DNA of 64,000 nt from Hugenholtzia roseola DSM 9546 (lineage in GTDB: Bacteria; Bacteroidota; Bacteroidia; Cytophagales; Bernardetiaceae): NCBI RefSeq assembly GCF_000422585.1, contig NZ_KE383880.1, positions 190,459 to 254,458 on the forward strand, read 5' to 3'. The number at the start of each line of letters is the position of its first letter. Position 1 is the stretch's first letter. Positions 9,642 to 17,746 of this stretch are shown here, one piece after another. The notes under the pieces are model-generated. The model saw nothing but the letters and a program-made list of their open reading frames with translations. It made no database searches and was not told the origin of the DNA. The translations under genes and the position numbers were made by a program.

Positions 9642-10628
9642 ATGAAACCCTCCTTCCTACTCTTTCGCTTTCTGTGCCTTTTTCTTTTTTGGGCTTCGAT
9701 GGAAAATGCGTCTTTGCAGGCTCAACAAATAGGCTTAGGCTTTCTTTTTCGCCCTCATGTCCGACTCGGCATGGACTATTTGCCCTCGCAAGCCATCAAT
9801 GATAGCCTCCGTTTTCAGATGAACCGCTACTCGCTCAATGCCGTTGTGCCTTTGAGTGGAAAAGTGGAAGCAAGCCTACAAGACCTTTCTTTGAAAGCCT
9901 CCTATCATTTTCTAACGTTCAATACAGGCTTTCGCACCCCAAACGTAGAATATGCAAGCCCCAATTCGCGCCTCTACAACGCCTCTATCGGTATTTCGGG
10001 GATTCGCGGCGCACTGCTCAAAGGGGCATATTTTTATACCCTCAACTTGGGCTTTGTGCAAGAAGGGCAAAGTTTAGACCAGATGCACCCCTTTGGTATC
10101 GCTGCCTTTGCCAAGCTACAAATCAAGGGCATCTACAAACACAATATTTATGGGGTAGCCTTGCTTTATCAATACAAACGCTTCCTGCCTGTGCCGCTTT
10201 TGGGTATCAATCGTAAGATTGCCAAAAACCTAACGACGCAAATTTTGCTGCCTGCCCAAGCCACTTTGAGCTACAAAATCAATAAAAAACTAAATGTAGA
10301 TTGGACAACAAGCCTGCTAAGTTTTCGGGGCGGCATCATACCCAACTTGAATTGGATAGGAAACCAAAACCTAAACCCTACTTTTCAAAATCCAAACCTA
10401 AACTATACGCACCTTCGGTCGGGGCTGATGGTAAGCTATAAAATCGGTAGCCGTTGGCAATTAGAAGCCGAAGGCGGCTATGCCCTTTTCCGCAATCTCT
10501 ACCTACAAGACCAAAACGAACAGTATTTCAAACACACCGTTCCTGCCACTTTTTACGGTGGCATTGCCCTGCGCATGGATTTGGGCAAGGGTGTGGTAAG
10601 CTCAAAACTTTTTGGCAACGATTTTTAA
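9642..10628 (+). CDS. Putative outer membrane beta-barrel protein (DUF6268-like)
   Basis: 328 residues from the ATG at 9642. A signal peptide is evident: MKPSFLLFRFLCLFLFW, ending in SLQA before QQ. The mature part is rich in alternating aromatic/polar strands with Gly and Asn turns, such as GLGFLFRPHVRLGMDYLP, LRSGLMVSYKIGSRWQLEAE and ATFYGGIALRMDLG, as expected for an outer-membrane barrel. It resembles the DUF6268 family of Bacteroidota; that assignment is from memory of pattern only. An upstream ATG at 9579 would place 21 residues before the signal peptide and is rejected. Cargo or partner is unknown. Confidence 0.7.
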   Translation: MKPSFLLFRFLCLFLFWASMENASLQAQQIGLGFLFRPHVRLGMDYLPSQAINDSLRFQMNRYSLNAVVPLSGKVEASLQDLSLKASYHFLTFNTGFRTPNVEYASPNSRLYNASIGISGIRGALLKGAYFYTLNLGFVQEGQSLDQMHPFGIAAFAKLQIKGIYKHNIYGVALLYQYKRFLPVPLLGINRKIAKNLTTQILLPAQATLSYKINKKLNVDWTTSLLSFRGGIIPNLNWIGNQNLNPTFQNPNLNYTHLRSGLMVSYKIGSRWQLEAEGGYALFRNLYLQDQNEQYFKHTVPATFYGGIALRMDLGKGVVSSKLFGNDF

Positions 10629-10664
10629 GGCTACTGTTTTCAAATTTTATTTCAATACAAGTTA

Positions 10665-10690
10665 GGACAAGGCAGTGCCTTGTCCCTACA
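10665..10690. repeat. Palindromic core repeat, copy 2
   Basis: GGACAAGGC-AGT-GCCTTGTCC followed by CTACA. Left-hand sequence ATTTTATTTCAAT (10644-10656) matches the arm of element B, so this is a partial B copy. It lies between two plus-strand genes. Confidence 0.85.
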
Positions 10691-10789
10691 AACGACAATA
10701 ATTTTTGACAGGTCATCTTTGCCCTCGACAATCCCCGTTTGATAGATTTTTCCTACCTTTAAAGTCAGAACCTTAAAATCCTTAGACCC

Positions 10790-12058
10790 ATGAACACACA
10801 TCAGACAAGCACAAGCACCGCCATGCGCGAGTTGCTACAAAAATTTGAAAATAAAGAACCCGAAATCGTTTTCGAGTGGCACGACAGCGAAACAGAAGCT
10901 GTCGGCTGGGTGGTCATCAATTCTTTGCGCGGTGGCGCGGCAGGCGGCGGCACGCGCATGCGTGTAGGTTTGGATAAGCACGAAGTAAAATCGCTTGCCA
11001 AAACGATGGAGGTAAAATTTACCGTTTCAGGTCCCGCCATTGGGGGGGCAAAATCAGGCATCAATTTCAACCCGCATGACCCGCGCAAGGCAGGCGTTTT
11101 GGAAAGGTGGTATAAAGCCGTTGCGCCGCTTTTGCGCAGTTATTATGGCACAGGAGGCGATTTGAACGTAGATGAAATTCACGAGGTCATTCCCATTACG
11201 GAAAGTTGTGGCGTTTGGCATCCACAAGAAGGCGTATTTACAGGACACTTTCAGCCTACCAAACCCCAGAAAATCAACCGCATTGGGCAGCTTCGTTATG
11301 GTGTTATCAAAGTCTTAGATGATGCCATCTATACGCCTGATTTGAGCCGCAAATATACCGTTGCCGATATGATTACGGGCTATGGCGTAGCTTCGGCAGT
11401 TTTTCACTACTACCAACTTTGGCAAAACCAACAGGATTTGAGCCAAAAACGCGCCATCATTCAGGGTTGGGGCAATGTAGCCAGTGCCGCCGCTTTCTAT
11501 TTGGCACAAAAAGGTGTGAAAATCGTCGGTATCATCGATAGAGAAGGCGGACTGCTCAATGAAAAAGGGTTTTCTTTCGAAGAAATCCAACAACTCTTTT
11601 TAGATAAAAAAGGCAATCAACTCCATCACGCCGACATGCTCGCTTTTGAAACCGTTAGCGAAAAAATTTGGGACATCGGCGCGGAAATTTTTATCCCTGC
11701 GGCGGCTTCACGTTTGGTTACGAAGGCGCAAATCGAGCGCATGCAAAAAGGCGGCTTAGAAGTCATTTCTTCGGGCGCAAATGTGCCTTTTGCCGACCCT
11801 GAAATTTTTGTAGGCAAGATAGCCGAATATGCCGACCAAAGTGTTTCGGTGATACCTGACTTTATCGCCAACTGCGGCATGGCACGTGTCTTTGCCTATT
11901 TAATGAGCCAAGACAAGGTAGATATGAGCGATAAGAGCATCTTCGAAGATACCTCACGCATCATCTTCGAAGCCTTAGAAAAAGTACGCGCCCTCAATCC
12001 CGAAAAAACGCGCCTAACGGAAACGGCTTTCGAAATTGCCTTGAAAGTATTGGTTTAA
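10790..12058 (+). CDS. Glu/Leu/Phe/Val dehydrogenase family protein
   Basis: 422-residue NAD(P)-dependent amino acid dehydrogenase, oxidatively deaminating an amino acid to its 2-oxoacid in the cytoplasm. Dimerisation/substrate domain: GGAAGGGTRMR, then GPAIGGAKSGINFNP with the substrate-binding lysine, and YGTGGDLNVDE. The nucleotide-binding domain carries GWGNVASAAAFYLAQKG and an acidic residue in IIDREGG that favours NAD+. A C-terminal IPDFIANCGMARVFAYLM fits the family. Specificity (Glu versus branched-chain or Phe) cannot be fixed: the GGAK context differs from classical GDH (GGAKGG) and LeuDH. The gene stands alone, with a strong terminator after it. Confidence 0.88.
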   Translation: MNTHQTSTSTAMRELLQKFENKEPEIVFEWHDSETEAVGWVVINSLRGGAAGGGTRMRVGLDKHEVKSLAKTMEVKFTVSGPAIGGAKSGINFNPHDPRKAGVLERWYKAVAPLLRSYYGTGGDLNVDEIHEVIPITESCGVWHPQEGVFTGHFQPTKPQKINRIGQLRYGVIKVLDDAIYTPDLSRKYTVADMITGYGVASAVFHYYQLWQNQQDLSQKRAIIQGWGNVASAAAFYLAQKGVKIVGIIDREGGLLNEKGFSFEEIQQLFLDKKGNQLHHADMLAFETVSEKIWDIGAEIFIPAAASRLVTKAQIERMQKGGLEVISSGANVPFADPEIFVGKIAEYADQSVSVIPDFIANCGMARVFAYLMSQDKVDMSDKSIFEDTSRIIFEALEKVRALNPEKTRLTETAFEIALKVLV

Positions 12059-12104
12059 AAGTCATTTTTTGAAAGTCATTTCTGGTTTCCGACCTAAAAA
12101 AGAA

Positions 12105-12151
12105 GGCTTATCATAAGGCAAGATTAAACGCGCCTTGTGATAAGCCCTTTT
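12105..12151. terminator. Bidirectional terminator hairpin
   Basis: GGCTTATCATAAGGC (12105-12119) pairs with GCCTTGTGATAAGCC (12132-12146), a 15-bp stem with one mismatch, flanked by A-run and T-run. It separates the converging dehydrogenase (plus) and caspase (minus) genes. Confidence 0.85.
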
Positions 12152-12187
12152 CGGTCATAACTTTGACCAACTCTTGACTATCAAATC

Positions 12188-14068
12188 CTATTCCACGACC
12201 AAAGAGAGGGGCAGTCTTGGGTCATAATCGCCCCCAATAATCGGGTTTTGTCTGTAACCTGTCGCCTGCGCAACCTTTTCTAAGACATACGCGCTAATTT
12301 CCTCTGCCTCTACATAGCCACTTTTGTCAAAATCTGCCTTTCCCTTCAAACCTTCTAAAAGGTAGAAAGTGAAAACGCCTTGCCCGTTTTGGCTCGTTTC
12401 GATGGCTAACTCGTTAGATTTTGCGGAAAGCAAGTAGAGCATTCTGCCACCTTTTGCCTCCGTAATGCGCTTGTAGTAAGAATCGAGTGCAAAAGTGCTT
12501 CCCAAAGAGCGTGTATTGTGGTGGGCTGCATCTTCGAGGCTTCCTGCATGGCAGGCATCGGCGATGATGATGTTTTGTTTGGCTTTCGAATTGTCAAAGA
12601 CGCTCAAAACTTCTTGGTGGCTCAAAAGGGTGCGCTTATTAGTGCCTACGCCTTCGTAAGGGACAAAATAACCTTCTATGCCATGCCCTGCAAAATAAAA
12701 CATAAAAATGTCGTTTTCACCTGCCTGACGCGCCAACTGATTAAGAGCCGCCAAAATAGCAGGTTTTGTGGCTTTGCTATCTACTAAAAGCCTTCTTTGC
12801 TTTTCAGGAATAGCACCGCCTTTTACAGACACCAAAAAGTTATCGGTGAGATAGACATCATCTTTGCTATATTGAAGGTCTTTTTCATGCGCGTAGTCGG
12901 AAATACCGACGGATACACACCAAATCTTGGGCTTTTTCTTCGCCATCTCTAAGTCTTTTTGTTGCTCTAATGACATCTCAAAAGCCTGTGAGTAATGATT
13001 CGCTGTCGCGTCTGCCACTACGAGCGGTGCAGCAGGGTCGTAATGCACTTCTACTTCGTGCGAAGTAAAAACGCGGTCAAAATGTTTGTACTTGCACCAG
13101 ACCGTAATTTTATTGATACCCGGCTCTAAAAAGACCTCCTCCGAAATGATATATTCATTGTAAGATTTATTGTTATCGGTCAGAAGTCCGCGATTGGAAG
13201 CTAAAATAGGCGTTTCTGTTTTCAGACGGCGCACCCAAGCTTTTTCCAACTCAAAACCTGTACGGATTTTGGCTTGTAGTACAAAACGTGGGTCGGAAAC
13301 CCTGATAACAAGGTTTTCTTTCTTTTCGGAAATTTCAGGGTTGATAAACAAAAACTTAGATTCTTTTGAGAGATACCTGCCTACATTAAAAAGGTGGCTT
13401 TGGAAAGGCTCAATCTGACTGACCTGTGCTTTGAGTTCTTCTCTCAAAGTATTGGCATACTTGAAATAATTTGAGGCATCTCCCTTTTCGCGAAAAAAGC
13501 ACAGTGCCTGCCCATAAATTTCCACTTCGAAAGCTCCACCTGCCTCATTGAGGGCGTTGAGGTAATATTCTCGTGCCAAATTGGTCTGTTTGCGCAATTC
13601 TTCATTTCTTGCCAAATAAAGATATAGACCGCCTTGCATGTATGTGCCTTGCGCTTTGGCGTTTTGTAGGAAAGCGTCGGCTTTTTTGCTATTTTTTAGC
13701 CAAAAATTAGTAGCACCGCGCCAAAAATAATATTCAGCGAAACTCGCCTCTCTTTTATAGACCGCGACCCAATTAAAATGGTCTTCGGCTTTCTGATAAT
13801 TTGCTAAATGATAGTAGGTTAGCCCTAATTTGTAGTGCAGATGGTGCGCCTGCCTATCTTGTTGGAAGGAAAGCAGGTAGTTTTTGAGTGCTAACTCGTA
13901 ATACCCTTTTTCAAAAAAAGCATCAGCTTCGGCTTCTGCATGACGCGCGTATTGCGTCGTTTGGGCATAGATAGGAGTGGAAGGAAGGACGAACGTACCC
14001 AAGCCCAATGTTAGGGAGGCTGCCAATGTCCAAGTTCGCACGCGCTTGTTCATTTGATAAAAATTCAT
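12188..14068 (-). CDS. Secreted TPR-caspase (peptidase C14 family)
   Basis: 626-residue exported protein. A signal peptide ends at PIYAQ (hydrophobic core LAASLTLGLGTFVLP). TPR-like helices follow over roughly residues 40-200 (YYELALKNYLLSFQQD, then NYQKAEDHFNWVAVY), then a beta-rich linker, then a caspase domain starting at PKIWCVSVGISDY. The catalytic dyad is visible: His in FYFAGHGI (about residue 462) and Cys in IADACHAGS (about 506). A C-terminal DFDKSGYVEAEE resembles an EF-hand loop. The start at 14068 (MNFYQMNKR) is chosen; MNKR at 14053 is equally good. Known family members cut after basic or acidic residues; the target and role here are unknown. Confidence 0.85.
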   Translation of the reverse strand: MNFYQMNKRVRTWTLAASLTLGLGTFVLPSTPIYAQTTQYARHAEAEADAFFEKGYYELALKNYLLSFQQDRQAHHLHYKLGLTYYHLANYQKAEDHFNWVAVYKREASFAEYYFWRGATNFWLKNSKKADAFLQNAKAQGTYMQGGLYLYLARNEELRKQTNLAREYYLNALNEAGGAFEVEIYGQALCFFREKGDASNYFKYANTLREELKAQVSQIEPFQSHLFNVGRYLSKESKFLFINPEISEKKENLVIRVSDPRFVLQAKIRTGFELEKAWVRRLKTETPILASNRGLLTDNNKSYNEYIISEEVFLEPGINKITVWCKYKHFDRVFTSHEVEVHYDPAAPLVVADATANHYSQAFEMSLEQQKDLEMAKKKPKIWCVSVGISDYAHEKDLQYSKDDVYLTDNFLVSVKGGAIPEKQRRLLVDSKATKPAILAALNQLARQAGENDIFMFYFAGHGIEGYFVPYEGVGTNKRTLLSHQEVLSVFDNSKAKQNIIIADACHAGSLEDAAHHNTRSLGSTFALDSYYKRITEAKGGRMLYLLSAKSNELAIETSQNGQGVFTFYLLEGLKGKADFDKSGYVEAEEISAYVLEKVAQATGYRQNPIIGGDYDPRLPLSLVVE

Positions 14069-14797
14069 GGCGTAGCTCTTTTTAGTATTTGAGTGTAATT
14101 GTTGAAGAGTAGGTAGTAGTAAGGGGTAGGAGGTTTGTGAAGAATCACAGAAACCCATTCAGTAGGCAGTTTTCGGCAGACCGAATAAGAGAATACAAAG
14201 AAGAAATAGGATTTTAACGACAAGATAGTGAATTGAATTGAAAAAACAAAATTCTGCCTCTTTTTTTTTAGGAAAGCCAAAAAAAGCCTCGTTAGGGCAT
14301 TGGTTTGAATAAGCTAAAAAGGCGGCAGAAAAGGGTTTGAGAAGTAGAGTTTAATTCACGTGCGCGATTTTTTGTAAAAAAATAATACTTAGTAATCGTC
14401 CTTATCAAGTCTGGTAAAAGCGTGTGCGAATAAAAAGCAACTGCCTAATACTCAAACGCAAAGCTAATACAAAGATTTTACACGTGCAAGTTTTTTTCAA
14501 TAAAAATAAGGGCAAAAAGCACAAGAAAGAGTAAGAAGCTAAACTACAAAGTAGGCTCGCCGACCTTTTTTTGTCGTAAAAAGTAAGAAATTGAGCGTAA
14601 AAAGCTCGTTTTAGGGTGCAAAAGAATATTTTTAGTTGCTTAGGCTGTAAAGGCATTTTTTTTGCAATTTGGCTTTTTTAAGCTATTTTTGTTTGTCTGC
14701 TTTTGGCAGGAAAAACAAAAATAGCCGCCTCTATCCGCCTTTTCTATCTGGTCTTCTAATCCCATTTCAATATTTATCACTTTTTATTTTCTCATTT
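14069..14797. other. Long intergenic region, caspase / K+ channel
   Basis: 729 bases, AT-rich, between divergent genes. Short frames here do not resemble proteins. The only recognisable element is the promoter at 14661-14691. No tRNA-like or repeat-core sequence was seen. Confidence 0.5.
14661..14691 (+). promoter_or_regulatory. Bacteroidota-type promoter for the K+ channel gene
   Basis: TTTG (14661-14664), 19 bases, TATTTTTG (14684-14691). Exact spacing and both elements match the phylum consensus. The coding start is 106 bases downstream. Confidence 0.65.
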
Positions 14798-15643
14798 ATG
14801 AACCCAAAACTCCAATACTGGGAAGAGCGCGTTTTCAATATCGTAGAAAAGCATGAAAAAGGCAACCTGCCAAGCCTGATTTTTGATGTTTTTATTATTA
14901 TTTTAGTCATTTTAAGTGTAGTAGAAACTGTAATAGAATCATACAAAGATATTGAAAGCTCTTATAAAATATACTTACTCTCTTTTGAATACTTTACGAT
15001 TTACGTTTTTTCGGTAGAATACCTGCTCCGCCTTTTTAGCGCACCCGCCAAATATAAGTACAAACATCGCGGGATTGCTTACTTACGTTATGTTTTTTCG
15101 CCCTTAGCCATTATAGACCTATTGGCAATTTTGCCTTTCTTTTTGCCCATGTTGGGTTGGGGCGATTTGCGCCTGCTTCGCCTTTTGCGTGTTTTGCGAA
15201 TTGTGCGCCTGCTCAAACTCAAACGCTATTCGCGCTCCTTAGGCTTAGTAGGGCAGGTAATTGCCGAAAAACGCGACGAACTGCTCACGACGCTACTTTT
15301 AGCCCAAATTCTGCTCATCATTGCCGCTACGCTGATGTACTACATCGAGGGGGAGGAAAATCCTCATTTCCCAAACATTATCAATACGCTTTGGTGGGCA
15401 GTCGTTACGATGACTACCGTAGGGTATGGCGATGTCGTACCCATAACGGGCTTAGGCAAACTCCTCAATGGCGTAATTGCCTTTTTAGGGATTGGCATTG
15501 TGGCTTTGCCTACCAGTATTTTGAGTGCAGGCTTTTTGGAAAAACTGCAAGAAGCCAAGAAATTGCGCAAGAGGCATACGCACAAAAACGCCTATCCCTA
15601 CGATTATTGTCCCCATTGTGGAAAAAAACTACCACATGAATAA
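14798..15643 (+). CDS. Voltage-gated-type potassium channel (ion transporter)
   Basis: 281-residue inner-membrane protein with a six-helix Kv layout. S1-S3 hydrophobic segments run from about residue 28 to 130. The S4 voltage-sensor-like segment has arginines every third position (RLLRLLRVLRIVRLLKLKR). A pore helix follows, with selectivity filter TTVGYGD at about 206-212, then S6 (VIAFLGIGIVALPTSILSAGF). The tail is basic and ends in a CPHCGKK motif that looks like half a zinc knuckle. Start ATG at 14798 is chosen because the frame upstream is unlike the family. Function: K+ flux driven by membrane potential (family inference); physiological role is unknown. Confidence 0.9.
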   Translation: MNPKLQYWEERVFNIVEKHEKGNLPSLIFDVFIIILVILSVVETVIESYKDIESSYKIYLLSFEYFTIYVFSVEYLLRLFSAPAKYKYKHRGIAYLRYVFSPLAIIDLLAILPFFLPMLGWGDLRLLRLLRVLRIVRLLKLKRYSRSLGLVGQVIAEKRDELLTTLLLAQILLIIAATLMYYIEGEENPHFPNIINTLWWAVVTMTTVGYGDVVPITGLGKLLNGVIAFLGIGIVALPTSILSAGFLEKLQEAKKLRKRHTHKNAYPYDYCPHCGKKLPHE

Positions 15644-15670
15644 CAACTATTTAAACCTTTTTTCAAACCT

Positions 15671-16303
15671 TTACTTAAAATAGTTTTGATACCACTCTGT
15701 TTCTTGATGGTCTATTTTTTGGCTATCTACAAAGTGGCTTGGGTCTAATTTGGCGTAAAGCAATTCCAAAGAAGCAAAATCGCGCTGACTTATTACCCTA
15801 AAACCCGACTTGCGCAAGAGGGCAGTAACCACACCCACACCTGCCTGATAGCGTTTCTCCGCTGCAAAGCGATTGCCCTGATACACCACTGTACTGCCAC
15901 AAGCCGCACTAATGTCCATCAAAACGGCTATTTCTATGGCTTCACTTTCCGCCAACGCCAACATCTTTTCGGCAGCCGCTTTCATGCCTTCTGTCCAATC
16001 TTCGCCGTCTGAAGTCAGAACTTTGGCACGCCCTTCCCAAACATCAAAGCCATCGCCCCCATGTATATCACACATAGCACGTGGCGAACCAAAGGAAAAC
16101 TCTTCGGGACAAAAGCGTATGACTTTCGCCGTAGGATACGATAAAATTTTGAGTGCGCTGGGATAAACCCCATTTGCCGTCTGGTCATAACCACAAGGCA
16201 CACCTGCCAAACACGCGCTCATCAAGATGCGTAGCGGATTTTCTTTGGTAGGAAGGCGAAGGTTGTTAATAAAATCGTGGCTTGTTCCTGTCTGATTTTT
16301 CAT
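15671..16303 (-). CDS. DUF523 domain protein
   Basis: 210 residues. The DUF523 pattern is clear: MSACLAGVPCGYDQTANG at the start of the domain, RFCPEEFSFGSPRAMCDIHGGDGFDVWEG, then DISAACGSTVVYQGN and a C-terminal GVGVVTALLRKSGFRVIS. Conserved cysteines (ACL, VPCGYD, FCPEE, AACGS) suggest metal or cluster binding, although no function is established for the family. The classical motif SPSCG is altered to SAACG here. Isolated on the minus strand between the K+ channel and pdhA. Confidence 0.85.
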   Translation of the reverse strand: MKNQTGTSHDFINNLRLPTKENPLRILMSACLAGVPCGYDQTANGVYPSALKILSYPTAKVIRFCPEEFSFGSPRAMCDIHGGDGFDVWEGRAKVLTSDGEDWTEGMKAAAEKMLALAESEAIEIAVLMDISAACGSTVVYQGNRFAAEKRYQAGVGVVTALLRKSGFRVISQRDFASLELLYAKLDPSHFVDSQKIDHQETEWYQNYFK

Positions 16304-16354
16304 AACATTAAAAAATAAGATGCTATCTTTTCAAAAAAGTAAAAATTTTTTTTA

Positions 16355-16396
16355 AACAGACCTAACCATTTTATAGTCGTGTTAGGTCTGTTTTTG
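16355..16396 (-). terminator. Terminator downstream of pdhA
   Basis: AACAGACCTAAC (16355-16366) pairs with GTTAGGTCTGTT (16381-16392), a 12-bp perfect stem. Read on the minus strand it is followed by a T/A-rich tract, placing the terminator about 135 bases past the pdhA stop. Confidence 0.75.
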
Positions 16397-16487
16397 GCTT
16401 GAACCCTTTTTTATTTCAATCCTACTTCGGACAAGGCAATGCCTTGTCCCTACATTTGTGTCTGTTTTTTAGAATTGAACACCACTG
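16396..16487. repeat. Partial element B with palindromic core, copy 3
   Basis: Right half of element B: TTATTTCAATC, then core GGACAAGGC-AAT-GCCTTGTCC (16429-16449), CCTACATTTG, and the terminal part TTTTTTAGAATTGAACACCACTG. The left half is replaced by the pdhA terminator hairpin. Confidence 0.8.
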
Positions 16488-16525
16488 CCCTTTGGGAAGA
16501 GGGCAGGGCAGAGGTTCAGAAATTT

Positions 16526-17557
16526 CTAATCCATGATGTAGGGGTAGTCGCTCTGCACATATACGTCTTTAAAGGCTTCCGCAGGGTCAGGGAAAGGCGA
16601 TTCTTCGGCGAAGCGCACCGATTCTTCCACCTGCGCCTTTATTTTATCATCAATCGCCTCCAAGTCGGCTTCGGTAGCAAATCCTTTTTCTAAAAGCGTT
16701 GCGCGTACCTGCTCTATGGGGTCAAGTTTTTTGTAGGCTTCTACCTCCTCGCGTGTGCGATATTTGGCAGGGTCAGACATAGAGTGTCCCTTGTAGCGAT
16801 AAGTTCTAAATTCGAGCAAGGTTGCCCCTTCACCTTTTCGCGCCCTTTCTGCTGCCTTTTCTACGGCAAGGTGTACGGCTTCTACACTCATGGCATCTAC
16901 CGCTTCGGAAGGCATGTCATACGCCAAACCCAACTTGTAGAGTTCGGTAACATTCGAAGTACGCTCTACCGAAGTTCCCATCGCATAGCCATTGTTTTCG
17001 ATGACAAAGATAACGGGCAGTTTCCAAAGCATCGCCATATTAAAGGCTTCATGCAAAGCACCTTGTCGAACTGCGCCATCACCCATGTAACAGATGCAAA
17101 GGTTGGGCGTGCCTAAATACTTTTCAGCAAAAGCAATGCCTGCACCCAGCGGCACCTGTCCGCCTACGATACCATGTCCGCCCAAAAAGTTGTGTTCTTT
17201 ATCAAACATGTGCATAGAACCACCTTTACCTTTCGAGCAACCTGTAATTTTGCCGTATAGCTCTGCCATAATCGCATTTGGCGAAGCCCCTACTGCTAAG
17301 GGGTGCGCATGGTCGCGATATGCCGTAATCCACTTATCGTCGGGAGTCAAGGCACTGGCAGCACCTGCCACACACGCTTCCTGCCCAATATAGAGGTGGC
17401 AAAAACCGCGAATCTTTTGCTGTCCGTAAAGTTGTCCTGCCTTTTCCTCAAACTTGCGCATCAGTTGCATGCTTTCATACCATTTGAGGTAGGTTTCCTT
17501 AGAAAAAGTGGTGGGGGTGGCTTCTTTGCTACCCTTCTTCTCTTTTACTTTCGCCAT
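16526..17557 (-). CDS. pdhA: Pyruvate dehydrogenase E1 component, alpha subunit
   Basis: 343-residue thiamine-diphosphate subunit that decarboxylates pyruvate in the pyruvate dehydrogenase complex. The ThDP/Mg motif is present: GDGAVRQGALHEAFNMA through to FVIENNGYAMGT. Phosphorylation-loop-type sequence YRYKGHSMSDPAKYRTREE is also intact. Upstream residues (MYFCAIF...) are not conserved, so MAKVKEKK at 17557 is the start. The E1-beta gene is not adjacent, unlike the usual pdhA-pdhB pair; it must be encoded outside the window. Alternative: alpha subunit of another 2-oxoacid complex, less likely from the GGHGIVGGQVPLGAG phrase. Confidence 0.92.
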   Translation of the reverse strand: MAKVKEKKGSKEATPTTFSKETYLKWYESMQLMRKFEEKAGQLYGQQKIRGFCHLYIGQEACVAGAASALTPDDKWITAYRDHAHPLAVGASPNAIMAELYGKITGCSKGKGGSMHMFDKEHNFLGGHGIVGGQVPLGAGIAFAEKYLGTPNLCICYMGDGAVRQGALHEAFNMAMLWKLPVIFVIENNGYAMGTSVERTSNVTELYKLGLAYDMPSEAVDAMSVEAVHLAVEKAAERARKGEGATLLEFRTYRYKGHSMSDPAKYRTREEVEAYKKLDPIEQVRATLLEKGFATEADLEAIDDKIKAQVEESVRFAEESPFPDPAEAFKDVYVQSDYPYIMD

Positions 17558-17669
17558 GGTTTGTGTGTATTGGTTTTGATAGGGCAATTTAGGAAATATC
17601 GCGCAAAAATACACTTTCTTGGCTGCTTTTTTTGAAAAAATAATCGCTTTTGAGGGCTTTTTTCAGCAC

Positions 17670-17706
17670 AAAAAAAGAAAAGCCATTTCTTTTCAGAAAC
17701 GGCTTT
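17670..17706 (-). terminator. Terminator downstream of gldM
   Basis: AAAGCCATTTC (17678-17688) pairs with GAAACGGCTTT (17696-17706), one wobble position. On the minus strand the stem is followed by TTCTTTTTTTGTG. It sits ~40 bases after the gldM stop and closes the gldL-gldM unit. Confidence 0.8.
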
Positions 17707-17746
17707 CTTTCTTGCCCATAAGGGCAAAATCGATAAGGTTGCGAAA

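Noticed and set aside
14405-14656. Small gene on the minus strand before the K+ channel
   Set aside because: Runs of Phe/Leu/Ser arise from AT-rich sequence; it lies opposite the channel promoter region and has no recognisable features.
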